A DNA stretch of 64,000 nucleotides, from NCBI GenBank assembly GCA_964419935.1, contig CAYQQJ010000003.1, forward strand, positions 62,001 to 126,000, in the 5' to 3' direction. A model generated the notes under the pieces. That model ran no database searches, was not told the DNA's origin, and saw nothing but the letters and a program-made list of their open reading frames with translations. Positions 15,720 to 25,001 of the stretch are shown here, piece by piece. The number at the start of each line of letters is the position of its first letter. Positions within the stretch are counted from its first letter, which is position 1. The translations under genes were made by a program, and so were the position numbers. Source of the DNA: CAYQQJ01 sp964419935. GTDB taxonomy: Bacteria; Pseudomonadota; Gammaproteobacteria; Pseudomonadales; Cellvibrionaceae.

Positions 15720-16175
15720 TTATTCGACGGTATCCCACACACAAGATGTACCAAACAACCCGTCTTCGACGTCTATATAATCCACATCATCCGTCAGCTC
15801 ACATCGAAAATTAACGGGGCGGCCACCGAGTTCATCATAAAGCTTGGTTCCGCGTTTAGTTCGCCCCCATATTTGAAATCTTTGCCCTTCGTATTCTACA
15901 AAAAGACTTTGAGAAATCACGAATTCAGCTAGCGGGTACAACCTAGCCTTTGTTCTTTTTAATGGAAGCTCAAAAACTCCATTGGCGTCGGTATGAAAGG
16001 TTTCAGCTTGGCCAATATTGTTTTTCCATTTAATAACCCGCCGAATGACGGCATTCGCCGCAGGCTCTCCTTTGTAAGTGACTCTTCCCTCTATTGGGGA
16101 GAACAATATGACTTCAGTACCGAACAGTAATGATGACCATTCCCGGATTGTATGAAACGTTGGTGCCTTATTCAT
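15720..16175 (-). CDS. DUF6795-like small protein, paralogue 2
   Basis: 151 residues sharing with its neighbour the blocks LFGTEVILFSPIEGRVTYKG, PLAEFVISQ, DELGG, RCELTDD and LFGTSCVW. The N-terminal 15 residues differ. It starts 17 bases after the mshQ stop, so it is probably transcribed with the MSHA operon. The role is unknown. The beta-rich regulatory-like fold and the operon position would allow a pilus-related or secreted role, but no signal peptide is seen. Confidence 0.7.
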   Translation of the reverse strand: MNKAPTFHTIREWSSLLFGTEVILFSPIEGRVTYKGEPAANAVIRRVIKWKNNIGQAETFHTDANGVFELPLKRTKARLYPLAEFVISQSLFVEYEGQRFQIWGRTKRGTKLYDELGGRPVNFRCELTDDVDYIDVEDGLFGTSCVWDTVE

Positions 16176-16192
16176 ACTTAGCGTCGCCGAAG

Positions 16193-19100
16193 CTACTCCA
16201 ACACTTCCCGCCAGTAGATAATGCGATCATGGCCGCGGTAACTACCGAACTTGATTAAAGCACGCAACACGTTATCGCTTGTGTAGTCGCTATCAACAAG
16301 CCATTCGTGCGCATTTAAATCTACTTGTATTGGGAACTCCATTTCCGCCCCAGGCGCGGTGAAATATTGGCCAGCCTTGCCGGTTGCAAAACCAACCATG
16401 CCTTCGGACGCGTCCAGATAGGGATAATCGCCAGTGGTAGTCGCACCGCCGATGGTAACTGTCCTACTGGGAATTGTTACACCAATGGCGTTGCCGTTAA
16501 ACTCAATCGCAGCTACTGGAATTTTTGTGCAGTTATCATCGAAGGCCGGGACAAATCTTGTTCCGTCCCAATATTCGGTAGCGAGCTTCACAGGCAAATT
16601 GGCACTTTCAGGTCCAAAAGAGCTATCCAGCACCAACCGGCCGTAACGCAGTTCCGGCTGTCCCGTTAGCCGTTTCGATGTGCAACTATCATCAGCAGTA
16701 CAATCACCAGAACTCACCGCGTCCATATCGAGCCCCACCAAGCGTCGACTACCAAGCCCGCCCGTTATGTCGACTCCCCAACTAACCTGAGTCAAAGGCG
16801 CCTCGCGACCTAATCCACGTTCGATAACTCCCAACGTCTCTACCTCGGACCCGCCATCCTGCCACGTATAGCTAGGCGGATCGACGTCCACGCGATCCTC
16901 CACTTCTAAAAAGGTGGTGTCGCCTTCTTCAGCATAAAAATCGGAGTTCGCAACCAGCTCTCCTGCGGAAAGTAAATCACTGTCAAAGTTTCTAGTAATC
17001 ACACCACCCTCATTACGAGCCTCGGCGGTGTAGGTGATTGCAACGGCGCGATGCCCCAAATATATTTGATCAGTGAAATTACATGCGTGGCTTACACTAC
17101 TCTCGGTGATCGCAAAATGATGGGGGTAAAATCGTCCGATAGCACCACTAGTCACCTGTGCTACTGGACCTTCACCCAGATAATCACTCAATGCGGACGT
17201 AAGGGTTATCTCTCCAACCTCATCCCAACTAAAACCAACGGCTTCAAAGATTCCGCCACCCACTGACTGAAATCCGCCGCCAGAGGTAAAGTCACTCTCG
17301 TCACCCTCACCGCCCGCAGGATAAGTAACACCACCAAATTCAACAACAATATTATCTTTGGGTGCAGAACCGCCGATTGGCAGAGTCTCATTGCCAAAAT
17401 TGGGCGTGAGGGCGCCCGCCGCATTTTCTGATCTCAGGCGGACAGCAAAATCTTCTCCTGCGGCGACAAAACCACCGTCTGCAGAGTAACCTGGATCAGT
17501 ACTCGTAATTTTGATGGCGTAGGGTTTAACGACAAAGTCGTTGCTGACGCCAGGCACGCTAACCAAAGGTCCGTCTTCGTCTTCCGGAAGTGTTACCCGC
17601 GCATGGAGTCGCACCCGACCCACATCATTATATTGAATAGGTATGGCGGCAATGCCAGCGCCATTAAAATTCACCGGAACAGGCGTTAGGGTAGAAGAGC
17701 TGCCCGCGTTGTTCCGGCCAATCGCGCTACCATTCAAAAGGAAGCTAGGTCCACCCGTAACACAGCTAGTGGGATTGGTACACTCGAAACCAAAATTCAC
17801 ATTGAGCGCGCCCTGCACACGGGCCACGCAGGCTCCAGTTTCGTCGTCCGTTCTCACCGCTCGGATAATTACGCTGGAATCCTCCACACCCGCCACTTGT
17901 GTGGGAATGGGGTTTAAATCGGTGTCGCCATGAAAAAGAAATGCTGCATCGACGAATTCAATCGAACTGGCACCCACAACGTTGCCATCGCTAGCGCTCA
18001 GAGTCATTGCTCCCGCTTGTGGCTGTTGCAAGTACCTTATAAAAGAATAATCATCTTCGTCGCCTGTGAAAACATGGGCTGCCCCGGCACCGCCTAACCA
18101 TGCGGCCGTTGGTGAGCTTGCGGCCAAGTCCACATGCGTGCCTGCAGGCGGAGCAATGGGGCCATCCTCACCCATTGCTGTGACGGTCACCATCGCGGTT
18201 TCACAGGTGATACCCACATTGGCATGGGAGAAACTGTAGCCAATCACGCTTGGGCTAGAACAATGGTAGAGTCCTGCTCCAAGCTCGGGCAATGGCCCTG
18301 CAGGAATGGTCGTTACGCCTTGAGTTCCCGGAGGATCCCATCGTAGGTGTGCAACCGCATCGACAGCTTGTTCCCAATACTCCATGCGGATCGGGTACAA
18401 CTCACCAGCTACAAGCGGTAACGTTACTCTACTGCGGTAACTCGTCGGGCTGTGTGGCTCCCAAAGCACCTGTGCTGATACATCCTGCCATTCACACACT
18501 TCCCACCACCACTGCTGCTCGCAGACTTCTTGCTCAAACTGCACACGCTGCTCATCGAGCCAAAGTGCCACACCATCATCAGAGTGCACCCAAAACCTAT
18601 AATCACCACTCTGTTCCACCCGTAAAAAGCCGTCCCATTGAGCAGCAAAGTGATCCGTACCAACACCACCGATGTTGGGCCCACCTGTTCCCCAATCAAA
18701 ATCTACCGTTGAGTCGACCCGTTGTGCGGACGGAGTGCCAACCAACGGTGACGGTGGGACTGAGGAACTACCAAGTTCAAAATATGCCCCTCGGAGTCCA
18801 CTGATTAATTTTCCACCGTCGGGACAGATAGGAGGAGGCGGATCGGCGCAATAATAGAGACCGTTCCCTAATGCTGGTGTATTACCAATTGGGATCAAGG
18901 TGAAATCCGTGTCCCCCTGCCGCTGCCAATTCAGACGAATAACCGCGTCACCTCCATTTTCGTAATATTCCAGGCGCACAGCATAAGTGTTCCCAGCTTC
19001 CAAGCTATAGTAACCACTTACGTGCGAGGTCGCTGACTGTTCGTCCCAAAACTCAATAACCTCCTGTCCACCAATTGTCAGCCGAACACCGTCATCTGAT

Positions 19101-20185
19101 ACCGTCTGAAAGCGATACACACCACTTTCGGCAACTCTCAGCAGTCCTTCCCATTGGATGACAAACCGATCTGGACCCACATTTGGCACACCGGTATCCT
19201 GTGGACCACCCGTTCCCCAATCAAAATTGATTGGACCATCAACACTGACACCGGTTGGAGTTCCCACGGGTATGGGAGGACTGGGGAATGCGCCGGGCGA
19301 CCCGCTAAGGTCAAAATAGTGACCGACAAGACCTGATGCCAGAGGGTGATTGGCCGCACACGCCGACGTAGGTAAAGATGGTGGGGGTTCAGGCGGAGCG
19401 CAGAGGCCTCCAAAATCTAATTGATCGATAGTGTCTGGAGCAAATACAACGGTTGATGCGCTCCCAAGTGTTATACGTCCTTCACTGGTTATTGCGCCTG
19501 TTACAATCGCGCCATTGCTTAGAGCAACGTTTCCTCGGCTATAAATCACTGAGGATACTGTCGCTGGAGATCCCAACTCAACGCTGCCCCTTGCATACAA
19601 AAATACAAAGCGGTCAGACGTCGAATTATTAATTTCGGCACGACTCTCAACAGTTACGTTCTGATTGACAAAAATCCGGACAGTGCCGGGCGCGGATACA
19701 TTTATACGGGCATTCCAATCAAGTGTAAAAGAGCCACTGAATGTATATGTACCGGGCTGCAAATTGGCAACTGCCGACGAACGAACACGAAACGAACCGT
19801 AATTCCCAGGGGAAATGGTCGCATTCGAGGCTACGTTTATGTTTCCTCCTCCGGGAAACGCGTTGTAATTTATCGAAGGTACAGTAGAACCAGACGCAGT
19901 GCATTGCACTCCATTGCAACTACCTGGAGTATTAGCCAGGTTACGTACATCAATTACGCTATCCGGACTATCGATCAAACGCGAACCCCAGCCAAATGTA
20001 ACACCTGCTTGCGAACCTGGATTACTGTTTTGGAGTCCGTCCGAAAAGATTGCGCTGCAAGAAGTCGCTTGGCCATACGCAACATCAGAGATACCTGTAG
20101 CGACAAGTAGAAAAACGCACACTACTGGCCACACGTTGTGCGTGGCTCCTATGATGGCATTTCTGATAAGAATACGAATGATCAT
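16193..20185 (-). CDS. mshQ: MSHA biogenesis protein MshQ, with two PA14 domains
   Basis: 1330 residues with an N-terminal signal peptide (about 15-38). The N-terminal repeat-rich part has GTYTFSGSFTLDWNARINV and SSVIYSRGNVALSNGA, typical of MshQ. Two PA14-like carbohydrate-binding beta domains follow at roughly 270-430 and 455-635 (each with FDWGTGGP and YRF-SDDGV). The rest to the end is the DUF6701 region. It is probably exported and pilus- or surface-associated, possibly a tip adhesin. The ATG overlaps the mshP stop (ATGA). PA14 domains replace the LamG domain found in some MshQ proteins. Confidence 0.85.
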   Translation of the reverse strand: MIIRILIRNAIIGATHNVWPVVCVFLLVATGISDVAYGQATSCSAIFSDGLQNSNPGSQAGVTFGWGSRLIDSPDSVIDVRNLANTPGSCNGVQCTASGSTVPSINYNAFPGGGNINVASNATISPGNYGSFRVRSSAVANLQPGTYTFSGSFTLDWNARINVSAPGTVRIFVNQNVTVESRAEINNSTSDRFVFLYARGSVELGSPATVSSVIYSRGNVALSNGAIVTGAITSEGRITLGSASTVVFAPDTIDQLDFGGLCAPPEPPPSLPTSACAANHPLASGLVGHYFDLSGSPGAFPSPPIPVGTPTGVSVDGPINFDWGTGGPQDTGVPNVGPDRFVIQWEGLLRVAESGVYRFQTVSDDGVRLTIGGQEVIEFWDEQSATSHVSGYYSLEAGNTYAVRLEYYENGGDAVIRLNWQRQGDTDFTLIPIGNTPALGNGLYYCADPPPPICPDGGKLISGLRGAYFELGSSSVPPSPLVGTPSAQRVDSTVDFDWGTGGPNIGGVGTDHFAAQWDGFLRVEQSGDYRFWVHSDDGVALWLDEQRVQFEQEVCEQQWWWEVCEWQDVSAQVLWEPHSPTSYRSRVTLPLVAGELYPIRMEYWEQAVDAVAHLRWDPPGTQGVTTIPAGPLPELGAGLYHCSSPSVIGYSFSHANVGITCETAMVTVTAMGEDGPIAPPAGTHVDLAASSPTAAWLGGAGAAHVFTGDEDDYSFIRYLQQPQAGAMTLSASDGNVVGASSIEFVDAAFLFHGDTDLNPIPTQVAGVEDSSVIIRAVRTDDETGACVARVQGALNVNFGFECTNPTSCVTGGPSFLLNGSAIGRNNAGSSSTLTPVPVNFNGAGIAAIPIQYNDVGRVRLHARVTLPEDEDGPLVSVPGVSNDFVVKPYAIKITSTDPGYSADGGFVAAGEDFAVRLRSENAAGALTPNFGNETLPIGGSAPKDNIVVEFGGVTYPAGGEGDESDFTSGGGFQSVGGGIFEAVGFSWDEVGEITLTSALSDYLGEGPVAQVTSGAIGRFYPHHFAITESSVSHACNFTDQIYLGHRAVAITYTAEARNEGGVITRNFDSDLLSAGELVANSDFYAEEGDTTFLEVEDRVDVDPPSYTWQDGGSEVETLGVIERGLGREAPLTQVSWGVDITGGLGSRRLVGLDMDAVSSGDCTADDSCTSKRLTGQPELRYGRLVLDSSFGPESANLPVKLATEYWDGTRFVPAFDDNCTKIPVAAIEFNGNAIGVTIPSRTVTIGGATTTGDYPYLDASEGMVGFATGKAGQYFTAPGAEMEFPIQVDLNAHEWLVDSDYTSDNVLRALIKFGSYRGHDRIIYWREVLE

Positions 20186-20622
20186 TGCATAAACGCCGAT
20201 ATTTCAATGGTACGTTGAGCGCTCAAGTTGCCAGATCCACAACTGGCGGCGCTAGTGACAGTATAGAAACTCGTGCCCGCGGTAATAGTTGCGTTGCAGC
20301 TCACGTCGGTTTGGCAGGATTGGAGCCCGGATGCGGCTGTGCCGGAAAAATCCAAGGTTGTCGCTAAACCTGCACAACGAGTGTCGGCGTCCGCCTGATC
20401 CGCTGCATTGAAGAACAGCTGGTGCATGCCGTATTGCCCACCGGATTCGGCGGCGTAAAATGCGTGGGTGGACATCAACTCCAGAGTCGCGCTGGCACTG
20501 CTCTGTCCGGTTAGACGGCTCGCAGTCAGCGCCAATGCCAGCAACCCGACGAGGATGAACAGGGCCAGGGGAATCAGAAAGCCCTGTTGACGGCGCACGC
20601 TTGGCATTCGATTAGGGGACAT
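20182..20622 (-). CDS. mshP: MSHA minor pilin MshP (PilX-like)
   Basis: 146 residues. After a short basic leader ending RRQQG comes the hydrophobic stretch FLIPLALFILVGLLALALTA, then STHAFYAAESG, the PilX/MshP signature. The conserved glutamate at +5 of ordinary pilins is absent, as usual in this family. Two cysteine pairs in the C-terminal half suggest disulfides. Its start overlaps the end of mshO by 11 bases. It is expected in the inner-membrane initiation complex of the pilus. Confidence 0.82.
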   Translation of the reverse strand: MSPNRMPSVRRQQGFLIPLALFILVGLLALALTASRLTGQSSASATLELMSTHAFYAAESGGQYGMHQLFFNAADQADADTRCAGLATTLDFSGTAASGLQSCQTDVSCNATITAGTSFYTVTSAASCGSGNLSAQRTIEISAFMQ

Positions 20623-21391
20623 TGCGCACCAATACCTGATGGTTAAGTTCGACGGAAGTATTGCCTTGCTGAAAAATTAGATTAATCAATACTGCGGTAT
20701 TTCGGTCTTCACTACCGCCAGAAAGATCAAACGCCTGAGAACCGTCGGGAACAGCAACATCACTCACTATTCGCACACTGGTTCCGCCGGGGTTTGCATC
20801 CGTGGGGGCCGCGGGGTCCAAACCGTAGCCGCTGTACTCGTATAGGTCGCCACCAGTTACACAAAACCGCATGGGGTCGTCCACAAGAAAGAGGCGCCGA
20901 TTGATGGAGTTTCGGATAAAGACATGGTTTCCATCCAGATTCACTACAGGAGGCGGACCGCCAATACTGCCAAAATCCGCTCGCGCCGCGCCGGCATAGA
21001 TGTCCGCTGAAGACAACCCACCGATCACAACGTAAGCCGGCGTTGTCGCTGTCGCATTGACTGTTGATGTTTTTATGCTCGTCGTGCCCGGCATGCCATT
21101 GCCTGAATCAGGAACCGAGGTTAGATAATTGGCGCCGCCAACGATGGGCATGAATTCGATGCAGTTGCCGCTGGCGCTATGACGAACGGAGTGCGGTAGC
21201 GCCATGCGCAACTGCCGGGTCATTTGCTCGATAGCAAGGCGACCTTTGTGGACCAGTTTCGCCCGCTGCTGAGTATCACGATAACTGTCAACCGCCGTTA
21301 CCACAAAGCCACTGCCAATCGCGGCCACTATGGAGAGCACCACGATCACGGTGATTAATTCCACTAGAGTGAAACCCCGCACGGCACGCAT
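20612..21391 (-). CDS. mshO: MSHA minor pilin MshO
   Basis: 259 residues with a type III signal cut site RG^FTLVELITV at 5-6 (E at +5 present) and a hydrophobic helix to about 28. It continues with TQQRAKLVHKGRLAIEQMTRQLR, characteristic of MshO/PilW-like minor pilins. The ATG overlaps the mshD stop by one base (TAATG), so translation is coupled. Confidence 0.85.
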   Translation of the reverse strand: MRAVRGFTLVELITVIVVLSIVAAIGSGFVVTAVDSYRDTQQRAKLVHKGRLAIEQMTRQLRMALPHSVRHSASGNCIEFMPIVGGANYLTSVPDSGNGMPGTTSIKTSTVNATATTPAYVVIGGLSSADIYAGAARADFGSIGGPPPVVNLDGNHVFIRNSINRRLFLVDDPMRFCVTGGDLYEYSGYGLDPAAPTDANPGGTSVRIVSDVAVPDGSQAFDLSGGSEDRNTAVLINLIFQQGNTSVELNHQVLVRNVP

Positions 21392-21888
21392 TAAAAGTTG
21401 GCCTTATAGGCGTTGAGGGTTAGGGTTTCACCATTGGAGGCAGTAACCGTTACTGTGATAAGGCGTCCATTATTTCCGAGCCCCAAATCCGCACCTGCGG
21501 GAGCTACTTGAATTGAAACGGGATAGTTAGAGTCCGTATTATCCGTGATTCCGTTATAGTCTCCGACATCATCAAAATCGCCATCAGACGTTATACCTGC
21601 GCATATCCCGTCTGGATCATCTACAGAGCCACATGCAGGCACGCCGCCCGTGGGGGTATCTTCCGCGAATTTACGGGAAAGAATTTCATCAAGAACAGCT
21701 TGACCGCGTTCCAAAGCTTTAACGCGGGCAACCGGGTCCACGCTGTTAGTGACTTGAAAGGCGAAGACGTTGAGAAGCACCACCAGTGCAACACTGATAA
21801 TGACGATAAAAACGATGAGTTCTACGAGGGTAACACCGCGAACAGACGATTGATGTTTTGGAAAGGAAACTGAAGGTGCGGTACGCAT
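21391..21888 (-). CDS. mshD: MSHA minor pilin MshD
   Basis: 165 residues. The prepilin leader ends SVRG and is followed by VTLVELIVFIVIISVALVVLL; the first mature residue would be Val rather than the usual Phe, common in MshD/PilV-like pilins. The motif VKALERGQAVLDEILSRKF is MshD-like. It lies 10 bases after mshC. Processing by the PilD-type peptidase is expected, but no peptidase gene is in the window. Confidence 0.83.
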   Translation of the reverse strand: MRTAPSVSFPKHQSSVRGVTLVELIVFIVIISVALVVLLNVFAFQVTNSVDPVARVKALERGQAVLDEILSRKFAEDTPTGGVPACGSVDDPDGICAGITSDGDFDDVGDYNGITDNTDSNYPVSIQVAPAGADLGLGNNGRLITVTVTASNGETLTLNAYKANF

Positions 21889-21898
21889 TGGCGTTACC

Positions 21899-22360
21899 TT
21901 ACTGGCTGAAACCGCTGGAGGATACTTCGATTGTAACCGACGCAGCAGCGCCTTGGTTTAAAGTTATATCGGTTGCTGTTGTTCGGCCCAGACGGTCAAA
22001 CTCCAAAGTGTGATTGCTAACTGTTTGGCCTGGTCGCAGATCAATCGGATATTGCACTCCTGCGAAGGCAACACTGGTATCACTCAGAAGGATATCTACT
22101 CGATTACCACCCAAGACAACTTCTACTTCTCGAGTTTGACTCATCGCTAACTGCTGAGCTGTAAACATAGCCGCGACAATTAAGTCGCGGCTTGTGCTTA
22201 GCTCTTGGCTCCTCGAGTGGCCGAACATATTTCGCGCTGTCACTGCAAGAACACTTACAATAACAATTACGGTAATCAGTTCAACCAATGTGAAACCTTT
22301 CTGGCGGGTGAGGATCTCAGCGTTTTGCTGCCGAGATTTACCTTGTCCGCGATCATTCAT
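21899..22360 (-). CDS. mshC: MSHA minor pilin MshC
   Basis: 153 residues, with an 18-residue leader ending RQKG and then FTLVELITVIVIVSVLA. The C-terminal part (LRPGQTVSNHTLEFDRLGRTT) fits GspH/MshC-type minor pilins. It starts 9 bases after mshA. A minor subunit of the pilus, membrane-anchored before assembly. Confidence 0.82.
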   Translation of the reverse strand: MNDRGQGKSRQQNAEILTRQKGFTLVELITVIVIVSVLAVTARNMFGHSRSQELSTSRDLIVAAMFTAQQLAMSQTREVEVVLGGNRVDILLSDTSVAFAGVQYPIDLRPGQTVSNHTLEFDRLGRTTATDITLNQGAAASVTIEVSSSGFSQ

Positions 22361-22369
22361 CGATATAAC

Positions 22370-22759
22370 TTATAATGTATCAGTTTGTATCACATTAACT
22401 GTCTCACTATCGATCGTACAGCCGGCAGCTATCGTCTCTGAGGCGCCAGGCTGATATTTGGTAGTTAAATTTTGTTGGAGAATACCAGTAGCACCTGAAG
22501 CAAGTACGTCGGCACATAAGTCAGTTCCAGCTACCGTTACGCACTGCCCGGTAGTTCCCATCGCAGACTCAGCGGCGCAAGCCGCATAATTAAGTGCGCT
22601 AGCAGAGACTATTCCACCAATAACTGCATCATGTGCCGCCTTTTCTGCCTCATCACTTAAATCGATAAACTTCGGCACAGCCACAGCTGCCAAAATCCCC
22701 AAAATTACGATCACCGCGATCAATTCGATCAAGGTAAAACCTGATTGTTGCTTGTTCAT
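22370..22759 (-). CDS. mshA: MSHA major pilin MshA
   Basis: 129 residues, short for a major pilin. A 7-residue leader MNKQQSG precedes FTLIELIAVIVILGILAAVAVPKFIDL, the classic type IVa helix with E+5. Two cysteine pairs follow: CAAE with GQCV, and LCADV with GCTID. It lies 95 bases after the preceding gene, a larger gap than elsewhere in the operon. It has its own strong GGAG site, so a separate promoter for this abundant subunit is likely. Confidence 0.85.
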   Translation of the reverse strand: MNKQQSGFTLIELIAVIVILGILAAVAVPKFIDLSDEAEKAAHDAVIGGIVSASALNYAACAAESAMGTTGQCVTVAGTDLCADVLASGATGILQQNLTTKYQPGASETIAAGCTIDSETVNVIQTDTL

Positions 22760-22854
22760 GTGTGTTCTCCAGTGTGGTAGGTAATTCTACTGTTTATTGT
22801 AGACAATTTTCGTTAGCACAACTATTTATTTTATAGTGTGACCTATTTAACATA

Positions 22855-23496
22855 TCACCTAATTGCGTGATATTGCTCTATCCTGAGCTTTGGTACTGAA
22901 ATGCGTACCTCGCCTGTTACCAGACTGTAGTCAAAGTACCAGGGTTCATCCTTATTCTGTGTCAGTTGGTAACGGCAGGCGTTACCGTCTATGACAAAAA
23001 CATCGTATTGCTTCGCTTTCTTCTGGCTGCTTCCGTGCTGGCCTTCTTGCAGTATTTCCTCCTGTTTTTGCTGCATTCCGACTGTCGGCACCGGTATAAC
23101 CGGTTGCTTGAACATGGCATCCAACAAACTTTGGCAATCATCGGCAGTCTGCTGGCCGATTTCCGGCGATCTTGCAGCATCGGTAGTTGCCGGCCAGCGG
23201 TTTTCGTTCAGGTAGATGACCGTTCCGTCCAGTTTCACCCAATGTATGCCGCGGGCATCAACACCGTGGCTTTCCGGGCTGATACCTGCTGGAATGCTGC
23301 TCCACGCATGCAGTACAGACGTCGACTGCGCAAAGCGCCAGGCGAGCATTTCCAAGCCGGTTGCGCGGGCTTTATCCAGCGCATCTATATAGTATTTAAT
23401 TCCCATTGCCGCCAGAATGCCGATGACTACCACCACGCAGGTCAGTTCAAGCAGGCTGAAGCCATGTTGTTGCCTGGCGCGTGCAAAGGGGCGCAT
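22855..23496 (-). CDS. MSHA prepilin-like protein (MshB/MshF position)
   Basis: 213 residues from the ATG at 23496, which overlaps the mshG stop (TAATG). A basic leader RARQQHG precedes FSLLELTCVVVVIGILAAMGIKYY. The long C-terminal domain includes VFVIDGNACRYQL and WYFDYSLVTGEVRI. Vibrio carries mshF and mshB between mshG and mshA; only this one gene is here. Its length and C-terminus fit MshF-like proteins better than MshB, but the prepilin start fits MshB, so I leave the symbol open. Confidence 0.7.
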   Translation of the reverse strand: MRPFARARQQHGFSLLELTCVVVVIGILAAMGIKYYIDALDKARATGLEMLAWRFAQSTSVLHAWSSIPAGISPESHGVDARGIHWVKLDGTVIYLNENRWPATTDAARSPEIGQQTADDCQSLLDAMFKQPVIPVPTVGMQQKQEEILQEGQHGSSQKKAKQYDVFVIDGNACRYQLTQNKDEPWYFDYSLVTGEVRISVPKLRIEQYHAIR

Positions 23497-24716
23497 TACC
23501 GCTGAATCTCCATCATGCTCCACATGGGCAACATGATACCGAGGGCGAGTATGCCGACGAACACAGCCATGATGACGATCAGCACCGGTTCGATTCGGTC
23601 GCCGAGTTTCTTCAGGTCGTAATCCACTTCTCGCTCATAAAATTCCGCCACGTCGGTGAGCAACTCTTCCACCCGCCCGCTCTCTTCGCCCACGGCAATC
23701 ATTTGCAGCACTAGGGGCGTGAACATTTCGGCCTGGGTGTGGGTGCGCAGAAGGCCTTCGCCGCGCTCGACGCCTCGACGGATGTTGTCTATTTTTTCCG
23801 ACAAATACGGGTTGTCGATTGCCCGGGCGCATAAATTCAGCACCTGGTTGATGGGCACACCCGCCCGCAGCATCAAGCTGAAACTGCGCGCGTAACGCGC
23901 CATGGAGGCGCGGTCAATAATTGGGCCGAAGATCGGCAGCCTCAGTTTTACTCGCCCCCAATACCGAGCGCCATTGACTGTTCGCAGGTAATAAGCCACA
24001 CCGGCCACGGTGGCCAAGGTCAGCGCAAATATCAACCAGCCATGGTTGATAAACAGGTTGGACGTGCCCACCAGCACTCTTGTTAAAAAAGGTAACTCTG
24101 CGCCGAACTTGCTGAACAGCTGAGCAAACTGCGGAATAACAAAAACATTCACCACAGCCACCGCAATGGCCAATGCCAGCAAGACGAAACTCGGGTAACG
24201 CAGCGCGGACTTGATGCGCTTGCGGGTTTCTTCATCCCGCTCCAGGTAAAAACCCAACTGTTGGAACACTTCGTCCAGTTTGCCGCTGCTTTCGCCCACG
24301 GCAATCATGCTGATAAACAGGTTGTTAAAAATCTTCGGGTGGTGACGCATCGCCTGGGACAGGTTTACGCCGCTTTCCAGCCGGTCCGATACATCGTTCA
24401 GCACCTCGCGAAAAGCCTGATGGCGCAAGCTGGCGGCCAAGCCCCGTATACCGCGCACCAGCGGGATGCCGGATTTGGTAATGGTAAACATTTGCCGACA
24501 GAACATTATCAGGTCGACACTTTTTACCCGCTCAGCACCCAGCAACTTGTTGATGTGACGCATCACATCCTGGCCGGGCGTAACTTCCTGAATTTTGATG
24601 GGCGTAATGCCGCGCCCCAACAAATGCCCCGCCAACGCATCCGCCGACGCCGCTTCGCGCACGCCGTCCACCGCCTGCCCCTGTTGCGAGCGCCCCTGAA
24701 ATTTAAACTGGGGCAT
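23496..24716 (-). CDS. mshG: MSHA platform protein MshG (GspF/PilC family)
   Basis: 406 residues from the ATG at 24716 (MPQFKFQG); an upstream frame is only repeat DNA. Two T2SSF domains are seen (about 70-195 and 275-395), the second with YARSFSLMLRAGVPI and PLVLQMIAVGEESGRVEELL. Membrane segments are at about 170, 220 and 380. It is the inner-membrane platform that couples the ATPase MshE to pilus growth. Confidence 0.9.
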   Translation of the reverse strand: MPQFKFQGRSQQGQAVDGVREAASADALAGHLLGRGITPIKIQEVTPGQDVMRHINKLLGAERVKSVDLIMFCRQMFTITKSGIPLVRGIRGLAASLRHQAFREVLNDVSDRLESGVNLSQAMRHHPKIFNNLFISMIAVGESSGKLDEVFQQLGFYLERDEETRKRIKSALRYPSFVLLALAIAVAVVNVFVIPQFAQLFSKFGAELPFLTRVLVGTSNLFINHGWLIFALTLATVAGVAYYLRTVNGARYWGRVKLRLPIFGPIIDRASMARYARSFSLMLRAGVPINQVLNLCARAIDNPYLSEKIDNIRRGVERGEGLLRTHTQAEMFTPLVLQMIAVGEESGRVEELLTDVAEFYEREVDYDLKKLGDRIEPVLIVIMAVFVGILALGIMLPMWSMMEIQR

Positions 24717-25001
24717 GGGGGGGCCTCCGGCCAGCTGCAAGCTGCAAGCCGCAAGCGTCAAGCAGAACTGCATAAAAAGCCGCAAGTCCTGTCATTCCTG
24801 CACGGATCGCAGATCCCGTCATTCCCGCGCAGGCGGGAATCCATCTGGTGTGTCGTTCGTTTATGGGTTCCCGCCTTCGCGGGAAAGACGATGGGGGCGG
24901 TAGCGGGAATGACGGCAGCTGGAGTGACTGTATTACGCGCAGGAGCGACGACATTACGGGTCGGCTTGAAGCTTGTGGCTTGCAGCTTGCAGCTTGCAGC
25001 A
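24717..25001. repeat. Nest of repeats between mshE and mshG
   Basis: GCTTGCA heptamer runs lie at both ends (24726-24775 inverted, 24961-25001). Between them (24791-24914) are several copies of a dRS3-like unit: GTCATTCCCGCGCAGGCGGG, its mirror GGGTTCCCGCCTTCGCGGG, and a final GGGAATGACG. There is no gene. Confidence 0.7.
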
